5,643 nt of DNA from Gemmatimonadota bacterium (GCA_029862935.1 JAOTWK010000251.1:1-5643), one strand, 5' to 3'. Shown: positions 1 to 5,643, counted from the stretch's first letter. Numbers and translations: made by a program. Notes: generated from the letters alone by a model not told the origin.

Positions 1-502
1 CGACAAGAGTCTTGCCTTCGCCGGTCGCCATCTCGGCGATCTTGCCCTGGTGCAGCACGATGCCGCCGATGAGCTGCACGTCATACGGCACCATATCCCA
101 CTCGAGCTCATGCGCGGTGACCACAACCTTGCTGCCGGTGAGCCGCCGGCACGCCTCACGGACCGTCGCGAACGCCTCAGGTAGGATCGCATCGAGAGCC
201 TTGGCGGTTTCGCGTTTGAGCTCTTCCTCGAGCTCCTGCACCTCGCGGTTGAGCTCGTCCCGCTCGGAAGGATCCGCGCAGTCGTGGCGTGCCTGCTTCT
301 TGTCCGCCACTCTTGTGCGCAGCTCCCCGAGTTCATGCGCCAGAATACCACGGAGCTTGTCGGTCTGCGCCTGGATCTCCTCGTCCGAGAGGGCGCTCAG
401 ACGCTGCTCGTGCTCGAGGATCCGATCGATGATCGGTTGAATGCGCTTGAGCTCGCGAGTGAACCGCGAGCCAATGACTTTGGCTACCAGCTTCTTCAGC
501 AT
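1..502 (-). CDS. secA: Preprotein translocase ATPase SecA, N-terminal part (cut by window edge)
   Basis: SecA is the cytoplasmic motor ATPase that pushes unfolded preproteins through SecYEG. Translating the minus strand from the ATG at 502 gives 167 residues before the window ends. It opens with [13 protein letters not shown] and an RELKRIQPI stretch typical of SecA, then [11 protein letters not shown] at about 107-117, DVQLIGG at 141-147 and the nucleotide-binding Walker A MATGEGKT at 158-165 (Lys164, Thr165). In E. coli SecA the same motif lies near residue 105, so about 55 extra residues are present. They include a charged, probably coiled-coil stretch at about 60-100 and a short segment at about 123-137. 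I know similar insertions from FCB-group SecA proteins. The start lies 5 bases after the nadD stop, and its AGGA ribosome site overlaps that stop codon, so translation is probably coupled to nadD. The rest of the protein is outside the window. Confidence 0.95.
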   Translation of the reverse strand, partial: MLKKLVAKVIGSRFTRELKRIQPIIDRILEHEQRLSALSDEEIQAQTDKLRGILAHELGELRTRVADKKQARHDCADPSERDELNREVQELEEELKRETAKALDAILPEAFATVREACRRLTGSKVVVTAHELEWDMVPYDVQLIGGIVLHQGKIAEMATGEGKTLV

Positions 503-507
503 CGTTC

Positions 508-1095
508 CTAACTGATATACAGTCCGCGTTGCTCGATGTAATGCGCCACCGGCGGCGGTACGAGCTCTCGAATCGTCTCCCCCGCCGCGACTCGCCGTCG
601 CACCTCAGTTGCCGAGATCGGAACGGGCGGCACCTCGATCAGGTCCCGCGCCACCGCACTGTCGATCGGCAGCTCGATTCCAGGTCGGGTGAGTACCACC
701 ACCCGTGCCAGACCCCGAATGGCCGCCGCCTCACGCCAATCGTCGAATTCCAGAGCCGCATCGACCCCAACCAATAAAGATAATCGATCGTTCGGGTATT
801 CCCCGGCCAACTCGCGCACGGTGTCAATCGTGTACGACGTGCCCTGTCGGCGGATCTCCCGATCATCCGCGACGAAAAGGGGCTCACCATCGACCGCCGC
901 TCGCAGCATCGCCATCCGGTCGTCGGCAGCGGCGCCATGACCGTCAGGCTTGAAGGGCTGATGGCGGGCGGGGATGAGGTGCACAACGTCCAGCCCCAAC
1001 AGCTGCGCCGCCGCGCGAGCAACGATCAGGTGTCCGAAATGGACGGGATCGAACGAACCGCCGAAGATGCCACGGTGCGTGGAGCGATCAGCCAT
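508..1095 (-). CDS. nadD: Nicotinate-nucleotide adenylyltransferase
   Basis: NadD joins nicotinate mononucleotide and ATP to give deamido-NAD in the cytoplasm, the penultimate step of NAD synthesis. The 195-residue product has the family layout: [12 protein letters not shown] at 12-23 with the (H/T)xGH nucleotidyltransferase motif (His19, His22), SYTIDT at 87-92, [14 protein letters not shown] at 107-120, and the C-terminal ISATEVRRR at 160-168, a form of the ISSTxxR phosphate-binding motif. It ends with a [11 protein letters not shown] tail usual in NadD. Length is normal for the family. The ATG at 1095 is well fixed: an in-frame TGA lies three codons upstream and no other start precedes the motif. 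The ribosome site (GAAGG, 1099-1103) and the ATG lie inside a heptamer repeat array. It sits between bamD and secA, probably co-transcribed with both. Confidence 0.96.
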   Translation of the reverse strand: MADRSTHRGIFGGSFDPVHFGHLIVARAAAQLLGLDVVHLIPARHQPFKPDGHGAAADDRMAMLRAAVDGEPLFVADDREIRRQGTSYTIDTVRELAGEYPNDRLSLLVGVDAALEFDDWREAAAIRGLARVVVLTRPGIELPIDSAVARDLIEVPPVPISATEVRRRVAAGETIRELVPPPVAHYIEQRGLYIS

Positions 1096-1139
1096 CAGCC
1101 TTCAGCTGATAGCTGATTGCTGACAGCTGACAGCCGTCA
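1091..1139. repeat. Seven-unit degenerate heptamer array at the bamD-nadD junction
   Basis: On the plus strand this stretch divides exactly into seven 7-bp units without spacers. The central units are GCTGATA (1105-1111), GCTGATT (1112-1118) and two copies of GCTGACA (1119-1125, 1126-1132). The outer units are GCCATCA (1091-1097), GCCTTCA (1098-1104) and GCCGTCA (1133-1139). The array runs from the bamD stop codon (1137-1139) to the nadD start codon (1093-1095), so the whole 41-bp spacer is repeat. Because TCAGC and GCTGA both occur, the left half is also an imperfect inverted repeat (1088-1123, centre between 1105 and 1106). A related array lies at 1905-1946. Function is unknown. Confidence 0.8.
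1099..1103 (-). promoter_or_regulatory. nadD ribosome binding site embedded in the repeat array
   Basis: GAAGG on the minus strand lies 3 bases before the nadD ATG. It arises from the degenerate repeat unit at 1098-1104. The same bases fall inside an imperfect inverted repeat (1088-1123), so the mRNA could fold over the ribosome site and start codon. The site is seen in the sequence; the folding effect is inference. Confidence 0.5.
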
Positions 1140-1859
1140 TCCCTCACACTCCTTCTCCGCCCCGGCCGCTTCAGGGTAGAACTGGCGCAGGTACTGACAC
1201 ATCTCGTCCCGTTCGTCGTCGTACCCGATCCGATCGTAAGCCCGGATGAGCCGGACCACGGACCTGGGCGCGTAGGAGCTTCGCGGGTACTTGGCGATGA
1301 CATCCTTGAAGTAGATGATCGCCGAATCGTAGGCCCGGAACCGCAGGTAGTACACGCCGTTCTTGTAGTCCTTCTCGGCAAACATCTCGTTGAGGACCTG
1401 AAGTCGAAGGCGCGCCCGATCGGCTGCCGTGCTCGCAGGGAACCTGCCAATCAGCTCGGCGTACGTGGCCGTGGCCGTCTCGCCATAGGTGGGATCGAGC
1501 TCGGCGTCATTCCACAGCTCCCCGTAGGCATCGGCGGCCCGCAGCAGCGCATCGGGCGCCAGGCGGTGCCGAGGGAACTCGTCGGCCACGCGACGGAACT
1601 GCCGTGCGGCTTCCAGCTCTTCGTTCTGATCCAGCATGCACTCCGCCAAGTAATATCGGACTTCCGCGTGCCGCGGATCACGAGGCGGGAGCTCGAACGT
1701 GAGCCGCTGGAACCCGACGCGAGCCTTGCCGCAGTCCCCCTCGCGAAACGCCGCCATCGACGCCGCGAGCAGCGAATCGGGATCCGGATAGAGCTTGGGA
1801 TCGAGGCTGGGACCACAGGCGACGAGAACGAGCATCGTCGCGAAGGCTGAGACACGCAT
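1137..1859 (-). CDS. bamD: Outer membrane protein assembly factor BamD (TPR lipoprotein)
   Basis: BamD is an essential periplasmic-facing lipoprotein of the BAM complex, which folds beta-barrel proteins into the outer membrane. The 240-residue product (E. coli BamD has 245) starts with a short lipoprotein signal, Arg2 then a hydrophobic stretch and the lipobox LVAC (12-15), making Cys15 the expected lipidation site. TPR-like helices follow: about 27-57, 64-96 (YYLAECMLDQNEELEAARQF), 100-140, 150-190 and 195-228. The segment LDPTYGETA (121-129) and the stretch LNEMFAEKDYKNGVYYLRFRAY (156-177, FRAY at the end) match the conserved core of BamD/YfiO/ComL proteins. The ATG at 1859 is preferred over Met9, which would leave no basic N-region. 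No Shine-Dalgarno sequence precedes it, but a TACAAT box does. Next genes are nadD and secA. Confidence 0.9.
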   Translation of the reverse strand: MRVSAFATMLVLVACGPSLDPKLYPDPDSLLAASMAAFREGDCGKARVGFQRLTFELPPRDPRHAEVRYYLAECMLDQNEELEAARQFRRVADEFPRHRLAPDALLRAADAYGELWNDAELDPTYGETATATYAELIGRFPASTAADRARLRLQVLNEMFAEKDYKNGVYYLRFRAYDSAIIYFKDVIAKYPRSSYAPRSVVRLIRAYDRIGYDDERDEMCQYLRQFYPEAAGAEKECEG

Positions 1860-1864
1860 GGCGA

Positions 1865-1892
1865 ATTGTAACTACCCGCGCGGATGAGTGAA
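1865..1892 (-). promoter_or_regulatory. Possible promoter for bamD-nadD-secA, perhaps giving a leaderless mRNA
   Basis: On the minus strand, TTCACT (1892-1887, 4 of 6 match to the -35 consensus) and TACAAT (1870-1865, 5 of 6 match to the -10 consensus) are 16 bp apart. The -10 box ends 5 nt before the bamD ATG, so transcription would begin at or next to the A of the start codon. This fits the lack of a Shine-Dalgarno sequence there. A self-complementary CCGCGCGG (1876-1883) lies in the spacer. The position in the only sizeable gap of the window supports a promoter, but short consensus matches arise by chance. Confidence 0.4.
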
Positions 1893-1904
1893 GTTCGGGT
1901 GGGG

Positions 1905-1946
1905 GTTGTCAGCTCACGGCTGACGGCTGTCGGCCATCAGCCAACA
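1905..1946. repeat. Second degenerate heptamer array, between the TPR lipoprotein gene and bamD
   Basis: Six adjacent 7-bp units can be read on the plus strand, including GCTCACG (1912-1918), GCTGACG (1919-1925), GCTGTCG (1926-1932), GCCATCA (1933-1939) and GCCAACA (1940-1946), with GTTGTCA (1905-1911) at the left end. The unit GCCATCA is identical to the first unit of the array at 1091-1139, and the same GCTGAC core recurs, so the two arrays belong to one repeat family. The array begins 2 bases beyond the lipoprotein stop codon. It is more degenerate than the first array. Confidence 0.65.
1918..1942 (-). other. Stem-loop after the TPR lipoprotein gene
   Basis: GGCTGA (1918-1923) pairs with TCAGCC (1937-1942). 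After one mismatch, GGC (1925-1927) pairs with GCC (1933-1935), leaving a 5-nt loop. The hairpin starts 6 bases after the lipoprotein stop codon in the direction of transcription. It has no T-run behind it, so it is not a standard Rho-independent terminator. It could protect the 3' end of the upstream mRNA or aid termination. It is built from heptamer repeat units, so it may be only a by-product of them. Confidence 0.45.
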
Positions 1947-1948
1947 AC

Positions 1949-2869
1949 TCACTGTGGTCTCGCCAGGCGGTTCAATCGTTCTGCCACCTGCCGGTACATC
2001 GCGTCACCGGGCCGGAGGCCAGCTCGGGCTTGCTCAAAGGCTTCGATCGCTCCCATCACGTCCCCACGGGCAAACCGGACATCTCCCAACCCCAGGTACG
2101 CGGCGCGCGTGTCGACCCCGGTCCCGCCCGCAGTCGCCGCGCGCTGAAACCAGTCCTCCGCGACCGAAGGTTGTCCCCTGTCGAGCGCGGCGCGACCAAT
2201 GCGAAGGGCGCACTGCACGAAACCGATGCCAGCCCCTCGAGCGACGTCATCGTCCCGCTGGCGGCGCACGAGGCCTTCGAGCACCAACGCCGCCTTCTCA
2301 CAGCGGCCGAGCCGCCGAAGCAACGTGCCGTAGGCGAACATCAGGGAATCCTGGCTCTGGGCATCGGGAGCAGCCGCCGCTGCGTACATCAGCACGTTGA
2401 GCGCCTCCGGTGTCTGGGCGACCTCGCCGAGCGCTTGGGCCACCTGACCCGCAAACGCACCGAGCGCGCGACCTGGCGCTACCGTCTGGAGTCCCTCGAT
2501 GGCTGCCGCCAGACCGAGTTGGTCGCCGCGCTCGATCGCGGCGTTCGCCACGCGAACGAGTCCGTCAGCCGCAACCTGACCCTGTCCCTCGCCGTCGGCG
2601 CGGCCGAGGGCCACGAATTCTGCCGCGGCGGCCTCGAGCTCCCCCGCGTTCAGTGCGGCCGCTCCCGCTTTGGCATGACGGCTGGCTTTGCTGCCTTCTG
2701 CAGACAGGGCGAGCCGGTACTCCAACAATGCGTCTCGGTAGCGGCCGTCCGCATAGGCCTCGTCGGCAATCCGCTCGTGATTGGCCGCCGCGCCCACACA
2801 CCCCGCGAGCGCCAGGCTCCCGAGGAGTGCGGCAGACGAACAGCTAAGACGCCGGCGGGCCCGCGGCAC
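1949..2869 (-). CDS. TPR-repeat lipoprotein of unknown function
   Basis: I do not recognise a named family. The 306-residue product begins with a basic N-region (RARRR), a hydrophobic stretch and the lipobox LAGC (21-24), so it is probably lipidated at Cys24 and faces the periplasm. Residues about 31-64 (AYADGRYRDALLEYRLAL) and 254-288 (AYLGLGDVRFARGDVMGAIE) are good TPR matches; the alanine-rich helical region between them probably holds more degenerate TPR or Sel1-like helices. The start is GTG at 2869, 26 bp inside the preceding TPR gene, with a weak GGA ribosome site 5 nt upstream. No better start precedes the lipobox. By position it links a nucleotide-sugar operon to bamD. An AlgK-like scaffold for polysaccharide export or an outer-membrane assembly partner are both possible, but neither is shown. 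Confidence 0.85.
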   Translation of the reverse strand: MPRARRRLSCSSAALLGSLALAGCVGAAANHERIADEAYADGRYRDALLEYRLALSAEGSKASRHAKAGAAALNAGELEAAAAEFVALGRADGEGQGQVAADGLVRVANAAIERGDQLGLAAAIEGLQTVAPGRALGAFAGQVAQALGEVAQTPEALNVLMYAAAAAPDAQSQDSLMFAYGTLLRRLGRCEKAALVLEGLVRRQRDDDVARGAGIGFVQCALRIGRAALDRGQPSVAEDWFQRAATAGGTGVDTRAAYLGLGDVRFARGDVMGAIEAFEQARAGLRPGDAMYRQVAERLNRLARPQ

Positions 2870-3566
2870 TGCGGTCCAGCATGCTGAGGTAGGCCTTCAC
2901 TCGCCGTTCCTCCGGGTACTCCCTGGCCAGGTCCTGCCAGGTGGATCGGGCGGTCGAGGCGTCGCCGCACAGATAGCAGGCCAGGCCGTACGCCGCACGC
3001 CCTTCGACCATATCCGGACGCTCCTTCGCCACGACCGCCAGCTCTTCCCTCGCCTCGAGGGTCCGCCCAGCGTCGAGCAGGAGGCGGCCCAATCGAAGTC
3101 GCAGGTCATGGAAGGAGGGGCCCAGCTCCAGCGCTCGCTCGAACTGCTGTATAGCTCGTGCCAGATCGCGAGCTTCAGCGTACGCCTCTCCGAGATCGGC
3201 ATGCTTGTTTGCCAACTTGGCGGCGTGATGGGCGGACACTCCGCCGCGTTCAGCACCCCCGACCTTCTTGGCCGCGGCAAAGGCGGACTCCGCGTCCTCT
3301 TCCCGTCCGAGACCAGCCAACACGATCCCCCGATGGATATGCGCCTCCACGTACGTCGGATTCACGAGCAGCGCGTTATCGAATGCCTCGAGCGCCCGCT
3401 CCGGCTGGTCCACCAACTCATACGAGAGTCCGATCAGATGGTACACATCTGCGAACGCCCGTCCTTCAGAAATCAACTCCTCGAGCAGGTGAATCGTGCC
3501 ATGGTAGTCTTGCAGCGCAAACCGTGACTTGGCGAGCTGCAGCTGTTGTGCGGGACTAACGTCCAT
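2844..3566 (-). CDS. Soluble tetratricopeptide repeat protein of unknown function
   Basis: The 240-residue product is almost entirely TPR: repeats at about 5-38, 39-72 (VYHLIGLSYELVDQPERALE), 73-100, 117-150 (ADLGEAYAEARDLARAIQ), 152-185 and 186-219. A short Gly-rich break at about 103-112 separates the third and fourth repeats. There is no signal peptide, lipobox or membrane segment, so it is expected in the cytoplasm, probably as a protein-binding scaffold. The ATG at 3566 is chosen over one 42 bases upstream because it has a GAGGA ribosome site at 3572-3576 with a 5-nt spacer, and because the residues it drops look nothing like a TPR helix. It overlaps the epimerase gene by 11 bp and the next TPR gene by 26 bp. 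The function is unknown; the context suggests a role with polysaccharide synthesis or envelope assembly. Confidence 0.85.
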   Translation of the reverse strand: MDVSPAQQLQLAKSRFALQDYHGTIHLLEELISEGRAFADVYHLIGLSYELVDQPERALEAFDNALLVNPTYVEAHIHRGIVLAGLGREEDAESAFAAAKKVGGAERGGVSAHHAAKLANKHADLGEAYAEARDLARAIQQFERALELGPSFHDLRLRLGRLLLDAGRTLEAREELAVVAKERPDMVEGRAAYGLACYLCGDASTARSTWQDLAREYPEERRVKAYLSMLDRSAAGPPAS

Positions 3567-4518
3567 AGGTGTCCTCGTACCATCTGACGAAGGCCGGAAC
3601 GCCATCATCGATGGAGACTTGCGGTTCGTATCCCAACACCGCCCGCGCTTTCGAGATGTCCGCGTACGTTCGCCTCACGTCCCCGGGCTGTGGCGGCAGA
3701 CGCTCGATCTTGGGCTCGATCTTCGAGGCTCGTGCTATCAACTCGATCAGTCTGTCCAGCCGGATGGTCCGCGATTCCCCCAGATTGACAATCTCGAACT
3801 CGGGCTCCTCTGCGTCCACCCACGTCATCGCTCCGAACACACCCTTCACGATGTCATCGACGTGCGTGTAGTCCCGCTCCGACGAACCGTCACCGTACTG
3901 TTGAATCGGCCTCCCTTCGTGCATCAACCGCGTGAACTTGTGGATCGCGAGGTCGGGACGCTGCCGGGCGCCATAGACGGTGAAGAACCGCAGTGCCGCA
4001 ATCCGCAGTCCATACAAGTGCGTGTAGACGCGGCAGGCCAATTCACCGGCTCGCTTCGTTGCCGCATAGGGTGAGATCGGGTCGAGCGCCGGCGCGTCTT
4101 CTCGAAACGGGGCAGGCGTCGTGTCGCCATACACTGACGACGACGAGCCGAACACAAATCGCGAGATGCCGGCCCGTCGGCATGCTTCGAGCAAGGTAAC
4201 CGTACCCTCAACGTTGATGGAGCTGTACAATGACGGCTGCTCAATGCTCGGCCGCACTCCCGCACGGGCAGCGAGGTGGAGCACGGCAGAGACACCGTCA
4301 AGCGCGCGGGCGACCTGTGCCTCGTCTCGGATATCTCCCTCGATGAACGCAAACCCGCTATGCGCGGACAGGTCAGTCAACGCCTGTTCCTTGATGGCGC
4401 GATCGTAGAAGGGATCGAAGTTGTCGAGCCCAACGACTTCGTGCCCGCTGTCGAGGAGCGCACGGCAACAGTGACCACCGATGAAGCCGACGGCGCCGGT
4501 CACAAGGATTCGGTTCAT
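3556..4518 (-). CDS. UDP-glucuronate 4-epimerase-like SDR enzyme (NAD-dependent epimerase/dehydratase)
   Basis: This is a 320-residue extended short-chain dehydrogenase that acts on a nucleotide sugar in the cytoplasm. The NAD-binding GxxGxxG lies at 8-14 ([10 protein letters not shown]), GDIRD at 61-65, [13 protein letters not shown] at 81-93, the serine stretch SSSSVYG at 125-131, and the catalytic YxxxK at 151-155 (Tyr151, Lys155). LDNFDPFYD near 31 and [14 protein letters not shown] at 176-189 resemble UDP-glucuronate 4-epimerases, which make UDP-galacturonate. UDP-xylose 4-epimerase activity (making UDP-arabinose) is an alternative, given the UDP-xylose synthase gene just upstream. Motifs alone cannot settle the substrate. 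The start codon overlaps the previous stop as ATGA, and the ribosome site is weak (GGTGA). Other SDR activities such as GDP-mannose dehydratase are less likely. Confidence 0.9.
   Translation of the reverse strand: MNRILVTGAVGFIGGHCCRALLDSGHEVVGLDNFDPFYDRAIKEQALTDLSAHSGFAFIEGDIRDEAQVARALDGVSAVLHLAARAGVRPSIEQPSLYSSINVEGTVTLLEACRRAGISRFVFGSSSSVYGDTTPAPFREDAPALDPISPYAATKRAGELACRVYTHLYGLRIAALRFFTVYGARQRPDLAIHKFTRLMHEGRPIQQYGDGSSERDYTHVDDIVKGVFGAMTWVDAEEPEFEIVNLGESRTIRLDRLIELIARASKIEPKIERLPPQPGDVRRTYADISKARAVLGYEPQVSIDDGVPAFVRWYEDTYGR
3572..3576 (-). promoter_or_regulatory. Ribosome binding site fixing the start of the soluble TPR gene
   Basis: GAGGA on the minus strand lies 5 bases before the ATG at 3566, within the final codons of the epimerase gene. 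It favours this ATG over the one 42 bases upstream, which would deepen the overlap to 53 bp. Confidence 0.65.
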
Positions 4519-5453
4519 CGGACGTTCACCGTGTCTCGAAAATACGAGATCGTCCGTTTGAGCCCATCCCTCAGAGAAATCTCTGGCTCCCAGTCCAACT
4601 TCTGACGGGCCGCGGTGATGTCCGGTTGCCTAACCTTCGGGTCATCGGTCGGCAGATCTTCGTACACGACGCCAGCGTCAGATCCTGTGAGCTCCAAGAC
4701 CAGTTGGGCGAGCTGTGACACGGTGAACTCCGTTGGATTGCCAATGTTGACCGGGTCAGCGTCCCCTCGATGGAACAGACGGACGATGCCTGCGACGGTG
4801 TCATCGACATAGCAGAAAGACCGTGTCTGCCCACCATCGCCGTAAAGGGTCAGCGGTCGGCCCTGCAGTGCCTGCAAGATGAAATTGGAAACCACGCGGC
4901 CGTCGTGCGGGCGCATTCGTGGGCCGTAGGTGTTGAAGATTCTCACGATCCTCGTATCGAGGCCATGGTACCGGTGATAGGCCATCGTCATCGCTTCGCC
5001 GAATCGCTTGGCTTCGTCGTAGACTCCTCTTGGACCGACCGGATTGACATGTCCCCAATACGTCTCAGGCTGCGGGTGAATCTGTGGATCGCCGTAGACT
5101 TCAGACGTGCTTGCCAAGAAGAAGGTCGCGTCCTTGGCCTTTGCCAAGCCGAGGCAGTTGTGTGTACCGAGTGCGCCAACCTTGAGCGTCTGAATGGGAA
5201 GCCGCAGGTAGTCAATAGGGCTCGCTGGCGAGGCAAAATGGAACACCGCATCGACAGTCCCAGGGAGATCCACGAACGTCGTGACATCGTGATAGACAAA
5301 CTCGAAGTTGGGGTGCTGCCGCAGCACGTCTAGGTTCGACTCGCTCCCGGTGATGAGATTGTCAAGACCCAACACATGGTGCCCCTCTTCGAGGAATCGC
5401 TCTGCGAGGTGCGAACCGAGAAATCCTGCCGCGCCCGAGACCACGGCTTTCAC
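4515..5453 (-). CDS. uxs: UDP-glucuronate decarboxylase (UDP-xylose synthase)
   Basis: The enzyme oxidises and decarboxylates UDP-glucuronate to UDP-xylose using bound NAD. The 312-residue product has GxxGxxG at 7-13 ([10 protein letters not shown]), [11 protein letters not shown] at 72-82, STSEVYGDP at 115-123 (Thr116, Glu118), the hallmark [13 protein letters not shown] at 141-153 with catalytic Tyr145 and Lys149, [20 protein letters not shown] at 173-192, and [15 protein letters not shown] at 204-218. This set is characteristic of UXS rather than of general dTDP-glucose dehydratases. Length matches soluble bacterial UXS, with no membrane anchor. The start is GTG at 5453, overlapping the dehydrogenase stop as GTGA, with a strong GGAGG ribosome site at 5458-5462. 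It directly follows the gene that makes its substrate. Confidence 0.95.
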   Translation of the reverse strand: MKAVVSGAAGFLGSHLAERFLEEGHHVLGLDNLITGSESNLDVLRQHPNFEFVYHDVTTFVDLPGTVDAVFHFASPASPIDYLRLPIQTLKVGALGTHNCLGLAKAKDATFFLASTSEVYGDPQIHPQPETYWGHVNPVGPRGVYDEAKRFGEAMTMAYHRYHGLDTRIVRIFNTYGPRMRPHDGRVVSNFILQALQGRPLTLYGDGGQTRSFCYVDDTVAGIVRLFHRGDADPVNIGNPTEFTVSQLAQLVLELTGSDAGVVYEDLPTDDPKVRQPDITAARQKLDWEPEISLRDGLKRTISYFRDTVNVR

Positions 5454-5643
5454 TGCGCCTCCAAGCGTCCGATACTGCGATAGCTGAAACCGAGTTCGCT
5501 CATGCGCCCCGGATCGTACAGGTTTCGGCTGTCCACGATCAGTGGTCGCCGCATCATGTCACGCATCCGATCAAAATCCGGGTTACGGTAGTCCAGCCAC
5601 TCCGTCATGATCGCGAGCGCATCTGCCTTGTCCAAGACATCGT
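5450..5643 (-). CDS. UDP-glucose/GDP-mannose dehydrogenase family protein, C-terminal end (probably UDP-glucose 6-dehydrogenase; cut by window edge)
   Basis: Only the last 64 residues are visible. The reading frame is open to the window edge, so the N-terminal NAD-binding and central domains lie outside. The visible part matches the C-terminal UDP-binding domain of UDP-glucose 6-dehydrogenases: [10 protein letters not shown], then YRNPDFDRM, then [13 protein letters not shown], then [11 protein letters not shown]. This enzyme oxidises UDP-glucose to UDP-glucuronate with two NAD. Its substrate specificity is inferred from the next gene, a UDP-glucuronate decarboxylase, with which it shares a 4-bp GTGA overlap. 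A UDP-N-acetyl-hexosamine dehydrogenase is less likely in this context. Confidence 0.88.
   Translation of the reverse strand, partial: DVLDKADALAIMTEWLDYRNPDFDRMRDMMRRPLIVDSRNLYDPGRMSELGFSYRSIGRLEAQ
5458..5462 (-). promoter_or_regulatory. Ribosome binding site fixing the GTG start of the UDP-xylose synthase gene
   Basis: GGAGG on the minus strand lies 4 bases before the GTG at 5453, inside the last codons of the dehydrogenase gene. It supports the GTG as the real start and implies translational coupling. Confidence 0.7.

Noticed and set aside
12..440. Serine-rich plus-strand open frame at the left edge
   Set aside because: It is antisense to SecA; the serine and arginine richness reflects the complement of GC-rich codons.
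1091..1139. CRISPR-like array
   Set aside because: The units are 7 bp and directly adjacent, with no spacers of constant length, so this is a short tandem repeat.
1088..1450. Minus-strand frame running through the bamD 3' end and the repeat array
   Set aside because: It is an Arg/Ser/Thr-rich out-of-frame reading of bamD, and its tail is translated repeat.
1918..1942. Rho-independent terminator
   Set aside because: The stem-loop is real but is followed by mixed C-rich sequence without a T-run on the transcribed strand, so it is listed only as a stem-loop.
2030..2887. Long plus-strand open frame (285 codons) opposite the TPR lipoprotein gene
   Set aside because: It lies antisense to a lipoprotein gene with clear signal, lipobox and TPR motifs. 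Its translation shows no family motif and is typical of the long antisense frames found in GC-rich DNA.
2781..3527. Plus-strand open frame (248 codons) opposite the soluble TPR gene
   Set aside because: It is antisense to a well-supported TPR gene, has no recognisable domain, and overlaps two other antisense frames, which is the pattern of GC-driven shadows.
3567..3608. Longer N-terminus for the soluble TPR protein, starting at 3608
   Set aside because: It would overlap the epimerase by 53 bp and add 14 non-TPR residues, while the ATG at 3566 has a good ribosome site.
3529..4074. Plus-strand open frame (181 codons) opposite the epimerase
   Set aside because: The minus strand carries an intact SDR enzyme with all its motifs; this translation has none.
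4770..5333. Plus-strand open frame (187 codons) opposite the UDP-xylose synthase gene
   Set aside because: It is antisense to a highly conserved enzyme and shows no family features.

Overview
The window is a compact, GC-rich stretch in which every supportable gene lies on the minus strand, so transcription runs from right to left. It holds eight protein genes, two of them cut by the window edges. No tRNA, rRNA, CRISPR array, insertion sequence or gene-free stretch over 300 bases is visible. The BamD-type lipoprotein and a second TPR lipoprotein indicate a diderm bacterium. The SecA N-terminus carries a long insertion before a Walker A of the form MATGEGKT, preceded by a [13 protein letters not shown] stretch. 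I associate this with FCB-group SecA proteins (Bacteroidota, Chlorobiota, Gemmatimonadota). Together with the high GC, this makes a Gemmatimonadota-like organism my best guess; that is inference, not proof.

Upstream block (right, about 5643 to 1949): the C-terminal end of a UDP-glucose 6-dehydrogenase, a UDP-glucuronate decarboxylase (UDP-xylose synthase), a UDP-glucuronate 4-epimerase-like SDR enzyme, a soluble TPR protein and a TPR lipoprotein. All consecutive genes here overlap (4, 4, 11 and 26 bp), so they look like one translationally coupled operon. The first three convert UDP-glucose to UDP-glucuronate, then to UDP-xylose and/or a C4-epimerised sugar, which are typical precursors for surface polysaccharide. 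The two TPR proteins have no assigned function; the lipoprotein could be an envelope scaffold for polysaccharide export or outer-membrane assembly.

Downstream block (left, about 1859 to 1): bamD (outer-membrane protein assembly lipoprotein), nadD (NAD biosynthesis) and the start of secA (preprotein translocase ATPase). It is separated from the upstream block by the only real gap in the window (89 bp). That gap holds a stem-loop made of degenerate 7-bp repeats and a possible promoter whose -10 box sits only 5 nt before the bamD ATG.

The least ordinary structure is a pair of degenerate heptamer arrays (consensus about GCTGACA, some units in reverse sense). One fills the bamD-nadD junction, from the bamD stop codon to the nadD start codon, and appears to supply nadD's ribosome binding site and ATG. 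The other lies just after the TPR lipoprotein stop codon. I see no convincing new multi-gene system. The two TPR genes and the heptamer arrays are the parts that deserve follow-up.
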